A stretch of DNA of 64,000 nucleotides from Bdellovibrio bacteriovorus (GCF_001592735.1 NZ_LUKE01000001.1:1054001-1118000), one strand, 5' to 3'; counted from the first letter of the stretch, positions 8,923 through 18,626 are shown. The notes: a model not told the origin generated them from the sequence alone. A program made the numbers and translations.

Positions 8923-9342
8923 TTATCTGACTTTTGATACGACCACTTCTAATTTAAGATTTTTACCAGAATCCTCAGCAATCTCGATGCTGCCTGGATG
9001 TCCTTCTTTTAATATCATTTGAGGCGTCGAATGGATTTCTTCTCCATCGCGTTTGCTATAAACATCCATATTTAAAAGAACACCTTGAGCCTTGGGGTCG
9101 TTAGGAATATCCGACTTCGTTGCAATAACTTTTAAAGAAGTGGTGTGTGTTTTCTTTGAGTCGGTCTCTGTGATAGTGCCCACTTGACCCTCTGAAACAG
9201 TGATACGGGGCTTAGAAACTAATTTTCCGTTCATAAAGATGGACGTACTAATCATATAGACTGATTTAGCATCAACTTCGTTGGCCGCATTCACCGCAAA
9301 CGATACAAATAATAAAACAAAAGAAATGAAAACCGATTTCAT
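8923..9342 (-). CDS. Uncharacterized exported protein with beta-rich GQ/GHPG segments
   Basis: About 139 residues starting at ATG 9340-9342 after AAAGGAGAA. A Sec signal is visible (hydrophobic stretch ending VNAANE). The remainder is beta-strand-rich, with two similar pieces, KPRITVSEGQVGTI and PQMILKEGHPGSI, that resemble the segments seen in secretin-like or periplasmic beta domains. No enzyme motif seen. Monocistronic; function unknown. Confidence 0.7.
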   Translation of the reverse strand: MKSVFISFVLLFVSFAVNAANEVDAKSVYMISTSIFMNGKLVSKPRITVSEGQVGTITETDSKKTHTTSLKVIATKSDIPNDPKAQGVLLNMDVYSKRDGEEIHSTPQMILKEGHPGSIEIAEDSGKNLKLEVVVSKVR

Positions 9343-9498
9343 ATGTATTCTCCTTTCAACTTTTTTAGCCACCCCATCTTATCAAGTCTTTCGCATCGGA
9401 ATACCGGTATCTCCTGGGGTCCAGTGTCACGGGCGAAACTGCTTACAGTCAGCTTGCAAATAATAGCAAAATCGCAAGAATAGGTTTTGAGGTGATCC

Positions 9499-9909
9499 AT
9501 GAACGTGAAAGATTCAGAATTCAAAGCACTTTTAGAGAAATACAAAAAATTCGCCGTTTACGGATTAAGCCCAGATGCCACCAAGGCCAGCCATTATGTT
9601 CCACTGTACATGCGTGATCATGGATGGGAGATGGTGGGTACTTACCCGAAGGATCATAACGCCGGTGGATTTAAAATTTATAAGACATTAAAAGAAATTC
9701 CGGCCGAATACAGAAAATTCGTGGACGTCTTTAGAAGTTCTGACCGCATTGATGAAGTCGTGGATGAGGCCATAGAGGCCGGTGGCGTAGAAGTTCTTTG
9801 GCTTCAATTAGGGATATCAAATCCTGAAGCGGAAGTCCGCGCCGAAAAAGCTGGTATCAAAGTCGTTTCCAACCGCTGTTTGATCATTGAACACAAGAAA
9901 TATTTTTGA
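9499..9909 (+). CDS. CoA-binding (YccU-like) protein
   Basis: 136 residues with a Rossmann-type CoA-binding domain: KFAVYGLSPDATKASHYVP near the N-terminus, KTLKEIP, FRSSDRIDEVVDEAIEAG and the C-terminal VSNRCLIIEHKK. Proteins of this size are small stand-alone CoA-binding proteins of unknown role. SD GAGGTGATCC. Its 3' end overlaps the convergent gene at 9884 by 26 bp. Confidence 0.88.
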   Translation: MNVKDSEFKALLEKYKKFAVYGLSPDATKASHYVPLYMRDHGWEMVGTYPKDHNAGGFKIYKTLKEIPAEYRKFVDVFRSSDRIDEVVDEAIEAGGVEVLWLQLGISNPEAEVRAEKAGIKVVSNRCLIIEHKKYF

Positions 9910-10813
9910 TCTCATTCCACGCTTTGGTGAGCGGTTCACTAATAGCTCCATCAAAGCTGACCGCTTTAAACAGATTAAACTCGGACACTTCGCCCATCTT
10001 CCAAGTTCCGTCGGCCTGTGGATTATAGCTTCGTTTATCAATTAAGTTATAGCGGCGAAGTTGAATTCCTTTATCTGTCATCTGCGCGGAAACAAGCTTT
10101 TCTACTTCTTCGACCAAATCAACAGGAATCAAAAAACCAGAGGCCTCTTTCCATTTTGCCAGAAAGTAATAACCCCTTAAGAAGTCATAGTCATAAAAAC
10201 GTGGAAATCTAATTTCAATCCAGTCGTTATCAATAACGTCACCATTTGAAATCCTGCGGAAAAGTTTTTGGCGCACTAGATATTCCGCGCCTTTATTCAA
10301 AAAATTCACTTCTTCAGCCGTTAAATCTTGATGACGACAGAATAAAACCGCTTCAAGACAGCAGATTGTCGAAACGATGGAACTTTTGGGTGTTGTCTTC
10401 GTATAAACGCTCTCATCACAGTTAAGGCCGCCGTCAGGCAATTGATACTTTACAAACCATGGGCGCATCCATGGCAAGTCCCTGTCGACGTCAACCCCTG
10501 CTGCAAAAAGAATCTGATACATATTTCCCACTGAGCAAATGCACGGAATCTGACGATAAGAATCGGTGCCCGGGGGAACTTCTTCCGAGCGAATGGGGAA
10601 AAACTGAAGATAGTGGTTCTGTAAGGCGTGCACCATCGCATCCAAGGTGATTTTAGGGATCTGACGAGCTAAGCCCAGCTCTTTTAAAACAGCCATGTGC
10701 CACCACGGCGTATCCCACTTAGGCCAATACGGATCTCGTTTGATGCTTTCAACAGCTTCAAATGATGAAAGATAAGAAATACTTTCTTCTAACGCGCTTT
10801 TAAAATCCGTCAT
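9884..10813 (-). CDS. Prenyltransferase/squalene-cyclase-fold (alpha/alpha toroid) protein
   Basis: About 309 residues; ATG 10811-10813 overlaps the upstream stop by 4 bp (ATGA), so translation is coupled. Repeats such as YQLPDGGLNCDES and DGTWKMG resemble the QW-type helical repeats of terpene cyclases and prenyltransferases, but the catalytic DxDD motif was not found. It is probably a cyclase-like structural homologue, not a proven enzyme. It is last in a three-gene operon with two acetyltransferase proteins. Confidence 0.6.
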   Translation of the reverse strand: MTDFKSALEESISYLSSFEAVESIKRDPYWPKWDTPWWHMAVLKELGLARQIPKITLDAMVHALQNHYLQFFPIRSEEVPPGTDSYRQIPCICSVGNMYQILFAAGVDVDRDLPWMRPWFVKYQLPDGGLNCDESVYTKTTPKSSIVSTICCLEAVLFCRHQDLTAEEVNFLNKGAEYLVRQKLFRRISNGDVIDNDWIEIRFPRFYDYDFLRGYYFLAKWKEASGFLIPVDLVEEVEKLVSAQMTDKGIQLRRYNLIDKRSYNPQADGTWKMGEVSEFNLFKAVSFDGAISEPLTKAWNEIKNISCVQ

Positions 10814-11856
10814 CCGATTTCCATTCGCATAGGCTGACAAGGAACATCAACGCCTGACATCTTAATGAAAGCTTGTGGTCCGTTTTCTTTAAAACCCACG
10901 GACTTATAAAAATCTTTTGCAGAGATCGTCGACTCCAGGCGAACTTCTTTTACCTCTCTAGATTTCATACACTCAAGCATGATTTGCATCGCCGTCTTAC
11001 CCACGGACCTACCCAAAACTTGCGGAGTAATATACAAGCCAAATACGTGAGCAATTCTCCATCCATTTTTAAAATGATGCTTCATATGAGCATAACCTTC
11101 AATTTTTCCCTGACACTCGATAACCCACACATCCGAATCTTTGATAGCGCTATGCCGGGCCTCTTCAGAATAAGGACGATATCCCCAAGCTTGAATTGCA
11201 TCCTCGGAATAATCCTTGGCACATATCTCTTGAATTGACCTCATGTGTGCCTGATGGATCCCTTCAGCATCAGTAAGAACCGCCTTTCGAATCACAAGTC
11301 CTTTGGCAGGGCTTTTATTCCATCTTTTCAAGGCTTCGCTAATAGCGATAGCACTGCTTTCTAGCAACTCAGCCTCAGCACCATTTCGCTGGCGCAAAAA
11401 GTAGGATGTGGAAAAATCTCCGTAAGCCAGTCCATAGAATTTTTGGTCAAAAAACAGTTTACCTAAATGCTGATGATAAGATGCTCTGAGCGAATCTGAA
11501 ATCTCGGAAGCATTCATTATTTCTTTTGCTTGATCGAAAAGGCCTGCGGCCTTTTTAAATTCCCGTTGCCACTGGTAGACATGGGCCAAACGGATAAGGT
11601 TTTGTAGAATTCGAGACTGAGCGACACCTTTATAAGACAATGCAAGAGACTTCATTAAATAAAACTCTGCCTTATCTAATTTCATCAAAATTCGAGAAGA
11701 AATCCCCGCCATTTCATATAAAGAAAGCCTTTCCTCATCATTAACGGCAGATTTCATCTTTTCTTGCTGATCTAATAGATAACTTTCCCACTCCGCAAGA
11801 TTATTGGGTACATCCCGCAGATCGCTATCAAAATGAAATCCAGGAATTGATGTCAT
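10810..11856 (-). CDS. TPR-like repeat protein fused to GNAT acetyltransferase
   Basis: 348 residues. Residues about 40-180 are tandem helical hairpins of TPR character (KLDKAEFYLMKSLALSYKG, QREFKKAAGLFDQAKEIM). Residues about 195-340 form a GNAT domain with motif A PQVLGRSVGKTAMQIMLE and the C-terminal FYKSVGFKENG. The fusion suggests an acetyltransferase with a protein-docking module. It is second in an operon, starting 2 bp after the upstream GNAT gene; substrate unknown. Confidence 0.8.
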   Translation of the reverse strand: MTSIPGFHFDSDLRDVPNNLAEWESYLLDQQEKMKSAVNDEERLSLYEMAGISSRILMKLDKAEFYLMKSLALSYKGVAQSRILQNLIRLAHVYQWQREFKKAAGLFDQAKEIMNASEISDSLRASYHQHLGKLFFDQKFYGLAYGDFSTSYFLRQRNGAEAELLESSAIAISEALKRWNKSPAKGLVIRKAVLTDAEGIHQAHMRSIQEICAKDYSEDAIQAWGYRPYSEEARHSAIKDSDVWVIECQGKIEGYAHMKHHFKNGWRIAHVFGLYITPQVLGRSVGKTAMQIMLECMKSREVKEVRLESTISAKDFYKSVGFKENGPQAFIKMSGVDVPCQPMRMEIG

Positions 11857-11858
11857 AT

Positions 11859-12290
11859 TTATCCGATCTTCTTAGCATAGGCGTAAGCCCGCTTAGTCCA
11901 ATTGTTTTTTTCATAAAACTTAACACCGCGTTCGTTTTCAACACCTGTGCACAGGCGAAGCACTTTGCATTTATTTTGCTTCGCGATTTCTTCAGCGTAA
12001 ATCAAAAGCTTCGCGCCCAGACCCTGAGATCTAGCACTTTCGGTTGAAACCAAATCATCAATATACAAATGTCTTCCGCGAACAAAATCAGATAAAAAAC
12101 GATAACCAATTAAGGCTAAGATTTGATCACCACTTTCAACGGCCACGATTTCATAGCCATCGGTTTTTTGCGCTTCTTGATAAATTAAAAGATATTCTTC
12201 GTAACTAAGATGAGGACGAAGTTCCCGCATAACGGGAAAGCATCTTTTTAAATCTTCCAATTTTTTGACCGTAAAAAAATGCAAAGACAT
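11859..12290 (-). CDS. GNAT family N-acetyltransferase
   Basis: 143 residues with GNAT motif A (ESARSQGLGAKLLIYAEE) and a C-terminal GVKFYEKNNWTKRAYAYAKK. I take ATG 12288-12290, which has GAGG at a 5-nt spacing; the upstream GTG 12296 overlaps that SD. It is first gene of the operon with the TPR-GNAT and toroid proteins. Substrate unknown. Confidence 0.88.
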   Translation of the reverse strand: MSLHFFTVKKLEDLKRCFPVMRELRPHLSYEEYLLIYQEAQKTDGYEIVAVESGDQILALIGYRFLSDFVRGRHLYIDDLVSTESARSQGLGAKLLIYAEEIAKQNKCKVLRLCTGVENERGVKFYEKNNWTKRAYAYAKKIG

Positions 12291-12483
12291 CTTCACCTCG
12301 AAAATATAATGAACTCGCTAATCTTAACCTTCTAAGAACAAAATCCTAACAATCATTTTTGCTAAATTCTGCTATTTACTCATCAGATTAAAACAATTGT
12401 TTCAGGGATCTTATGCTTAGAGCCATTTTATTCTTAGCTTTTTATATGCTTCACTTTTCAGCCGACGCTGCTTACTTATTTTT

Positions 12484-12840
12484 CTATTTCTGAAAAACAG
12501 CCATCCCAAAATCGCCAATCACATAATCTTTTTGATTCGCAATTCCCCAACGAATCATCGCATACAGAACAGGCTTTAAGGATTCACCTTTCGGGGTTAG
12601 CGAGTATTCCACACCGGCTAAGCGATCTTTAGATATCGCAAAGCGCTGCACGATGCCTGATTTTTCTAATTCCTTAAGTTCTTTGGTTAAGGTCGTTGGC
12701 GTAATGCCCGGCGAAAGCCGCTTTAATTCGCCAAATCTTTTGGATCCTTTGCGCATATTGTAAAGCAAAATAGCTTTCCATTTTCCACCAATAAGACTGA
12801 TCGTCATCTCCGCGGGACAATTAAATTTACGCTTTTCCAT
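12484..12840 (-). CDS. HxlR family transcriptional regulator
   Basis: 118 residues with the family pattern FNCPAEMTISLIGGKWKAILLYNM, the recognition region LSPGITPTTLTKELKELE and YSLTPKGESL in the wing. A single N-terminal Cys (CPAE) is at the redox-sensing position of many HxlR/DUF24 proteins. It is divergent from the GNAT gene at 12928, with an inverted repeat between that is probably its operator. Confidence 0.9.
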   Translation of the reverse strand: MEKRKFNCPAEMTISLIGGKWKAILLYNMRKGSKRFGELKRLSPGITPTTLTKELKELEKSGIVQRFAISKDRLAGVEYSLTPKGESLKPVLYAMIRWGIANQKDYVIGDFGMAVFQK

Positions 12841-12849
12841 AAGGCCTCA

Positions 12850-12869
12850 TAGTATCTAAAAGCATACTA
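12850..12869. promoter_or_regulatory. Inverted repeat TAGTAT-N8-ATACTA, candidate HxlR operator
   Basis: Six-bp perfect arms separated by 8 bp, centred about 20 bp before the HxlR start and 68 bp before the GNAT start. Known DUF24/HxlR operators have the same kind of short arms with a 7-8 bp spacer. Confidence 0.55.
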
Positions 12870-12927
12870 GTTATCATTCTCGAACTTATTTTCAAGACCA
12901 TGAACTTGTGCTAACTTAAGCGAACTT

Positions 12928-13389
12928 ATGGATCAAGTTAAAGTTATCACCTTTAATCCCAAATACGTTAATAGCTATATAGAGCTTAATCGCCAGTGGA
13001 TTGAAAAGTATTTTAAAATTGAACCAATGGACATTGCCCAGCTTGAAAATCCTTATGAAAACGTCCTAAAACATGGCGAAATCTTTTTTCTTTTAGAAAA
13101 TGAAGTCGCCAAAGGAACCTGCGCGATGATCGAGCACGGCGTCGGCTGTTATGAACTTGCAAAAATGGCCGTCGACCCAATATCGCGCGGAAAAGGTTAC
13201 GGAGATATCTTAATGGAAGAAGCCATCAAATGGGCCCGAACAAAAGGGGCTAACAAAGTGATGCTGCTTTCAAATACCATTTTAGAGCCCGCCATCACGC
13301 TTTACAAAAAGCATGGATTTAAAACCACACATTTAGGTCCGCACCCCGATTATGAACGCTGCAATATTGAGATGGAACTAGCCCTTTAA
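12928..13389 (+). CDS. GNAT family N-acetyltransferase
   Basis: 153 residues. Motif A is VDPISRGKGYGDILMEEAIKW, with LYKKHGFKTTHLGPHPDYERCNIEMEL at the end. This is the common small acetyltransferase type that often follows MarR or HxlR regulators. It is divergent from the HxlR gene and may be its target. The SD is weak. Substrate unknown. Confidence 0.9.
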   Translation: MDQVKVITFNPKYVNSYIELNRQWIEKYFKIEPMDIAQLENPYENVLKHGEIFFLLENEVAKGTCAMIEHGVGCYELAKMAVDPISRGKGYGDILMEEAIKWARTKGANKVMLLSNTILEPAITLYKKHGFKTTHLGPHPDYERCNIEMELAL

Positions 13390-13500
13390 GAACAAATCTT
13401 ACTTACAGGCAAACATCCAACTTTCAATCCACAAAAAGACCGCTATTCCCTCGGCATAAACTTTTTCTTATTGTTAAATCAAAACTCTAGGAGAAAGCTT

Positions 13501-14571
13501 ATGAATCTCAAATCCATCCTTGTTCTTACGATCAGCACCGTTGTTGCCTTGCCCGCATATCCCTGCACCCGAGTTTTATGGGAAAATAAAAAAAGTGACG
13601 TCATTGTGGGGCGCAATATGGACTGGGCTGAAGACACGATGTCAAACATGTGGCTTTTACCTCGAGGAATTTCGCGCGAGGGCCTCACTCACGAAAACCC
13701 CCTGAAATGGACTTCTAAATATGGCAGTGTGATTATCACCGCCTATGATATCGGAACCGCCGATGGACTTAACGAAAAAGGTCTGACAGCGAATCTGCTT
13801 TATCTAACTGAAAGCAAGTTCCCAACTCGCGACCCTAAGATTCCGGGGCTCGCTGTGAGTTTATGGAGTCAATATTATCTAGATAATTTTGCTACCGTGG
13901 CAGAGGCGGTTTCCTATACCGAAAAGAATCCCTTCCAAGTTCAAACTGCCGGCATTCAAACCGCGGCGGGACGAAGAGAAGGTACCGTCCATATTTCGCT
14001 TTCCGATAAAACCGGAGATTCCGCGATTTTGGAATACATCGACGGCAAGGTTAAGATTTATCACGATAAAAATTTTAAAGTGATGACGAACTCCCCACCG
14101 TTTGATCAACAGATCGCTGCCTTAAGCAAATACAAAGGTTTCGGAGGGACTCAGAAATTACCCGGCACCACCGACGCGGCCGATCGCTTTATCCGCGCTG
14201 CTTACTATAGCAATGCTTTGCCTGAGCCCAAAGATTACCGCGAAGCCGTGGCCGGAGTCTTAAGCGTTTTAAGAAACGTTTCTCAACCCTTTGGTACGCC
14301 AGACCCTGTTCGTCCGTATATTTCTACTACACGCTGGAGAACTGTCGCAGATTTAACTAAGGGAATTTATTTTTACGAAAATGTTTTGAGCCCTAATATT
14401 GTATGGGTGGATTTTGCAAAACTTAATTTCGCTCAAGGACAACCCGTACAAAAGATCGGTCTAATCAAAAACTATGAGCTGATCGGCGATGTTTCAAATA
14501 AGTTTGCACCCGCAAAACCGTTTCAGTTCTTAAAACCTGAGGCAGAGCCCGCACGCAATGCTCAGCTCTAA
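13501..14571 (+). CDS. Linear amide C-N hydrolase (choloylglycine hydrolase family), exported
   Basis: About 356 residues from ATG 13501 after CTAGGAGAA. A Sec signal (residues 1-20, ending ALPAYP) precedes the probable catalytic Cys of the Ntn fold (CTRVLW). Family motifs follow: IVGRNMDWAED, DGLNEKGLTANLLYL and later WRTVADLTKGIYFYE. Members hydrolyse bile-salt, penicillin V or N-acyl-homoserine-lactone amides. The signal suggests a periplasmic enzyme acting on amide-linked host or signal molecules (inference). It ends 4 bp into the convergent gene. Confidence 0.9.
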   Translation: MNLKSILVLTISTVVALPAYPCTRVLWENKKSDVIVGRNMDWAEDTMSNMWLLPRGISREGLTHENPLKWTSKYGSVIITAYDIGTADGLNEKGLTANLLYLTESKFPTRDPKIPGLAVSLWSQYYLDNFATVAEAVSYTEKNPFQVQTAGIQTAAGRREGTVHISLSDKTGDSAILEYIDGKVKIYHDKNFKVMTNSPPFDQQIAALSKYKGFGGTQKLPGTTDAADRFIRAAYYSNALPEPKDYREAVAGVLSVLRNVSQPFGTPDPVRPYISTTRWRTVADLTKGIYFYENVLSPNIVWVDFAKLNFAQGQPVQKIGLIKNYELIGDVSNKFAPAKPFQFLKPEAEPARNAQL

Positions 14572-15263
14572 ACTCTGCCTAACTTTAAATTCGCCGGAAC
14601 CGCGACGTCCAATTTTTTTGGCGGAGGTAATTTTAAATCCGCCATAATCTGAACGAAGTCTTCCAGTTTACGCTGTTGATTCAGTCGAACATTGTGCTTT
14701 TTCTCATCCCCAATAGTCGATGAGGTAAAGCCTTTATAATCATGTGCTGGATACACCAAAGTTTCGTCAGGCAGAACAAAAAGCTTAGTGCGCACGTTTT
14801 CATAAAGGCTCTTTGCCGATCCCTCTTGAAAGTCAGTACGGCCATTAGCGCGAATCATTAAAGTGTCACCAGTAAAGACTCGGTCACTCATTAAAAAGCA
14901 CAGACAGCTATTGGTGTGACCCGGAGTTGTTAATACCTTAATTTCATACTGGCCAAAACGAATCACATCCCCCTCTTTAAGTGCTTTAAAAGAGCCTTCG
15001 ATATTAGCTTCAGAGCTTAAAGCAATCTGCGCGCCCGTAGCATCCGCGATTTTTCCCGCACCGGTGATATGATCGGCATGGACGTGAGTTTCAAGGATAT
15101 AAAGTAATTTAAGATCTAATTCCTTAATCAGCTGAAGGTCTCTGTCGACTTTTTCTAAAACCGGATCAATCATCACGGCTTCGCGCGTAACACGATCGGC
15201 AAGGATATAGGTGAAAGTGGAACTTTCGCTTTCAAAAAGCTGCTGGAAAATCAGATTTTTCAT
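14568..15263 (-). CDS. MBL-fold hydrolase of the persulfide dioxygenase (ETHE1) type
   Basis: 231 residues. The N-terminus FQQLFESESSTFTYILAD and the metal motif THVHADHITGAG, then TPGHTNSC and FTGDTL, match ETHE1/glyoxalase II-like persulfide dioxygenases. The C-terminal YPAHDYKGFTSSTIGDEK with NVRLNQ is also characteristic. It probably oxidises glutathione persulfide to sulfite in the cytoplasm. It lies 18 bp after the coiled-coil gene on the same strand, so the two may be co-transcribed. Confidence 0.87.
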   Translation of the reverse strand: MKNLIFQQLFESESSTFTYILADRVTREAVMIDPVLEKVDRDLQLIKELDLKLLYILETHVHADHITGAGKIADATGAQIALSSEANIEGSFKALKEGDVIRFGQYEIKVLTTPGHTNSCLCFLMSDRVFTGDTLMIRANGRTDFQEGSAKSLYENVRTKLFVLPDETLVYPAHDYKGFTSSTIGDEKKHNVRLNQQRKLEDFVQIMADLKLPPPKKLDVAVPANLKLGRV

Positions 15264-15281
15264 AGGCTTTTATGATGCACT

Positions 15282-15887
15282 CTAGTGCGCGGAAGTACCA
15301 GAGGTATTTAAAAGCTCTAAACGACGACCAATCGCTGATAAGCTTTGAACCAAAGAATCCGCACCTTGCTCAAGCGTTTTAAGGCGAGAAGTATGAGCTT
15401 CATTTTTCAGTTTCAAAGCTTCCGCAATCAAAGGCTGAAGTTGAAGTTGGAATTCTGACAAACGCATTGAAAGATGAGCCCTGTCGTCATCGGTAAGCTC
15501 TTCCCCGTCGGGGCGTTTTAGATCATTCAGGGAAAGAGTCAAATCACGAACCTTGTCACCCAAAGCGCGGAAGTCAGCCATTTTTTGATGGTGATCATTT
15601 TGGCGAGCTTGGATTTGTTCGGCGCGAGCGGCTACGATTTGGGCTGCGGCTTCCGCCTTAGCGCGGGCTTCGTTTAAAGTCGCAGAAAGTTGAACAACCT
15701 CTTCAGCGACACCTTGACCACATTGAGTAAAGTGGTTCATTAGTTTTTGAGCTTGCTCATAGTCGAAGTCTGTTTTTAGATCCATGCTTTCAATCTTTTC
15801 GCCCAATCGGACGATTTCAGAAAGATAGTTATCAAGTTTAAGAACAGTTTCAACAAGTGGGGACGGGTTTTTGATTTGATTAGACAT
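15282..15887 (-). CDS. Uncharacterized coiled-coil protein
   Basis: 201 residues, nearly all helical with heptad-like spacing, especially about residues 55-120 (Ala/Glu/Gln-rich). No signal peptide, membrane segment or enzyme motif. Start ATG 15885-15887. It lies upstream of the persulfide-dioxygenase-like gene on the same strand. Function unknown. Confidence 0.75.
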   Translation of the reverse strand: MSNQIKNPSPLVETVLKLDNYLSEIVRLGEKIESMDLKTDFDYEQAQKLMNHFTQCGQGVAEEVVQLSATLNEARAKAEAAAQIVAARAEQIQARQNDHHQKMADFRALGDKVRDLTLSLNDLKRPDGEELTDDDRAHLSMRLSEFQLQLQPLIAEALKLKNEAHTSRLKTLEQGADSLVQSLSAIGRRLELLNTSGTSAH

Positions 15888-15961
15888 GAATTTCTTATGT
15901 CACAGCCGCAAAACAAAGCCAATTTTTTTGCGGCTGGCACACTGCCCGATACCGTTACAAA

Positions 15962-16411
15962 TTATTCATAATCAGGGTCAGGATGAAGTTCAGACGGAAG
16001 CTCATCAAGAGTGAATTCACCGTAATTAGGATCGATCTCTAAACGCAGGCCCTTAGCATTGATAAACGCAAGTCCCAGATAAAATCCTGGGTCTTCAGTA
16101 TATGTCATTAGGTTCGCCTCGATATAGCCGACAACCACCCCATTATCAGTCACTTCGTAAAAAGCACCCGCGCGGTAATTGTAATAGCCATCACCCATTT
16201 CAAATGGAAGATCGACTTGATCAAACGCTTTTACAACTTTTGAAGGCAATGACGAAACGTTATTGATGTAGCGCGCGTTCGCATCCCCCGGCATCGTTGA
16301 TAACAAGACTTGATCCGCAGACTTAAAAGGCAACTCAAGCTGCTGAGCTTGGGCGTGATTTACAAAAACCACTGACGTTAACATCGCAAACACAAACATT
16401 AAGTTCTTCAT
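15962..16411 (-). CDS. Uncharacterized exported protein
   Basis: About 149 residues from ATG 16409-16411, which has GGGGA at a good distance; an ATG two codons upstream overlaps that SD. A clear Sec signal ends at NHAQAQQ. The mature part has several Tyr-rich segments (GDGYYNYRAGAFYEVTDNG, DPGFYLGLAF) and an acidic C-terminus. Monocistronic. Not recognised. Confidence 0.78.
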   Translation of the reverse strand: MKNLMFVFAMLTSVVFVNHAQAQQLELPFKSADQVLLSTMPGDANARYINNVSSLPSKVVKAFDQVDLPFEMGDGYYNYRAGAFYEVTDNGVVVGYIEANLMTYTEDPGFYLGLAFINAKGLRLEIDPNYGEFTLDELPSELHPDPDYE

Positions 16412-16683
16412 GGACATTCCCCTTTTTCAATGGCCGGGGATATAGCACTGCCTTTATCGTAACCAAAAGGTATTCTTGGCACATTGTTATGCCTTAGATG
16501 AATACCTCTTCAGCTGTCTCTAAACGACTGTTTGCAAAATGAAAACAAACCCTTCGAATTCCAATATCTTTCACTTGAGATTTTTTACATTACAACTGCG
16601 CCTCAATATGATCCGGAATCTTTAGTCATACTTATATTCGACCGAATAGATGGGTCCAAACATCACACTAAGGGGATTCGGGA

Positions 16684-18564
16684 ATGGTGAAGTTTTTGGC
16701 GGCCAGCCTGTTCTTGGCAAACATCGCTTATGCACAAATCAATGTTTCCGTAAATTCAAACACCACGATCACCGAGATAAATGCCAACCCCGTCGGCATG
16801 GTTTTAAACCAAATGAATGACGGAACACTTTCGCAAAGCTCGTTAACTACCGCGGTTCAATCAACCGGCTCAAAGCGCCTGCGCTTTCCTGAAGGTGAAA
16901 CGGCCGATAACTATTACTTTACCGACCCTGCTTATATTTCTGCGCCACGCCCGTCCACTCACCGTGTGGCCAATACCAGCTGGTATCCGGCAAATAGCTC
17001 GCTTGCAAATTCGGCAGGCGTTTACTCTAAGGGTTTAAACTTTGACCAATTCATGGCGGTCGCTAATGCGGCAAAAGCCATTCCTAACGTCGTTCTTTGT
17101 TATCCATGTACCGATAAAGCAAAAGCTTTAGAGATGGCCAAAGCTTGGGTGAAGTACGCTAAAGACAAAGGCTATAAAGTAGGCCAATGGGAAATCGGTA
17201 ACGAAACCTATATTTTTAATTCCAATTACACCGACGTTTATCAAATGAGCGTCAGCGAATACGCTAAAGACGTCATCGAATGGTCGCAAGCTTTAAAAGC
17301 CATTGATCCAAGTATTAAACTAGGTGCTAATGGCGAAACGACGGAATGGTTCTATTCACTTTTGACTTATAAACATCCGACTTTAAATATTTATGCGGCC
17401 CAAGCTCTTGATTTCTTGGTGGTGCATTCTTATCAACAATACGGTTCTAACTTTGCAAACTATCAAGCTAATAAAAATTCTTGGGGCACACTTGATTATG
17501 GCGCCAGCATTAAAAGTGTTGAAAACGCCCTGAGCCGCGCACAATCGGTGGTGAACACTTCACATCTTCGTCTTTCGATGACCGAAACAAGCAGCATGAA
17601 TTTCTCTTCCAACGATCCTAATAATTTAGGCTCGGCACTGATGACGGTGGAGATTCTTTTAGAAGCTTTAAAATACTCTCGCCTTGATTATGTGGAACTT
17701 TGGGCCAGCCGTTGGATTAATAATTTCTCTGCTAAAACCCCGCAAGCTTCAGATACTTTTTCTTCAACTAATAAATTAAACGCTTCCGGCACGGCCCTAG
17801 CGTTAGTTTCAAAATTCGTCGGGAACCGCGCGGTCTATAACTCTGGTTCTACAACGACTTTAAGAGTTTTCAGCCAATTAGATTCGGCGACGAACATGGT
17901 AAATGTGATCCTGGTAAACAGAGCAAGCTCTGCCCAAACTGTGGCCCTAAATATCCAAGGTAAAACATCGGCCTTTTCAGGAACACTTTATAAACTCACT
18001 GGTAAATCGACGGACACCGCACCCGCACTCAGTTCTTCATCGAATGTGTCTTCATCATCGGCCACACTTTCAATCAGCGTTCCGGCGACTTCAGTTTACG
18101 TGATTCAAACAAGTGCACCGGCCGCCTCTCAACCAGCGCCTAATTTAGTTTTAAATCCAAGCTTTGAATCTTCGCTGACTTCTTGGGGTGAAGATTGGGG
18201 CAATTCAAGTGTCGTTGCTAATGCCTCTGCCGGCTCTTATGGTTTAAGAATCGGAACGGCGGCGGGTGGTCGCGCGCAAGTATTGAGCGGCCTGGTTGCT
18301 GGCAAAACATATAAGCTTTCGGTGTACGGAAAATTAAGTGCCGCTTCCAGTGAATACGCCTGGGCCGGAGTGAAGTTTAGAGATGCTTCTGGCAAAGATA
18401 TCGCCGGGGCTTCCTACACTGTTCTTGTCACCGGAACGACTTATCAAAAATACGAAGTCATCTTTACCGCGCCTAGTTCATTTAGCTCTGCTGTTGTGTG
18501 GGGTTATAAGAATGCGGGTTCAGCTTACTTGCACTTAGATGATTTCTCTTTAACCGCGCAATAG
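16684..18564 (+). CDS. Secreted glycoside hydrolase (GH39/GH51-like) with C-terminal CBM-like domain
   Basis: 626 residues. The signal peptide ends near IAYAQ. The catalytic region has KVGQWEIGNETY (Asn-Glu pair, acid/base) and LRLSMTETSSMN (candidate nucleophile Glu), as in clan GH-A arabinofuranosidases and xylosidases. A beta domain follows. The C-terminus (about 490-626) starts NLVLNPSFES and reads as a jelly-roll carbohydrate-binding module. Monocistronic, followed by a terminator. The exact substrate cannot be assigned. Confidence 0.82.
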   Translation: MVKFLAASLFLANIAYAQINVSVNSNTTITEINANPVGMVLNQMNDGTLSQSSLTTAVQSTGSKRLRFPEGETADNYYFTDPAYISAPRPSTHRVANTSWYPANSSLANSAGVYSKGLNFDQFMAVANAAKAIPNVVLCYPCTDKAKALEMAKAWVKYAKDKGYKVGQWEIGNETYIFNSNYTDVYQMSVSEYAKDVIEWSQALKAIDPSIKLGANGETTEWFYSLLTYKHPTLNIYAAQALDFLVVHSYQQYGSNFANYQANKNSWGTLDYGASIKSVENALSRAQSVVNTSHLRLSMTETSSMNFSSNDPNNLGSALMTVEILLEALKYSRLDYVELWASRWINNFSAKTPQASDTFSSTNKLNASGTALALVSKFVGNRAVYNSGSTTTLRVFSQLDSATNMVNVILVNRASSAQTVALNIQGKTSAFSGTLYKLTGKSTDTAPALSSSSNVSSSSATLSISVPATSVYVIQTSAPAASQPAPNLVLNPSFESSLTSWGEDWGNSSVVANASAGSYGLRIGTAAGGRAQVLSGLVAGKTYKLSVYGKLSAASSEYAWAGVKFRDASGKDIAGASYTVLVTGTTYQKYEVIFTAPSSFSSAVVWGYKNAGSAYLHLDDFSLTAQ

Positions 18565-18589
18565 TTTTTGGGACTTTTACAAATGCGAG

Positions 18590-18626
18590 GATGTCGGAGC
18601 TTTTTTTGAGTTTCGACATCTTTTTT
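18590..18626 (+). terminator. Rho-independent terminator after the glycoside hydrolase
   Basis: GATGTCG (18590-18596) pairs with CGACATC (18614-18620) and is followed by six T. Standard intrinsic terminator in the + direction. Confidence 0.8.

Noticed and set aside
12413-12493. 26-residue frame resembling a signal peptide (MLRAILFLAFYMLHFS...)
   Set aside because: Weak SD, ends without a mature part and overlaps the HxlR 3' end. Could be the stub of a lost exported protein; not enough support.
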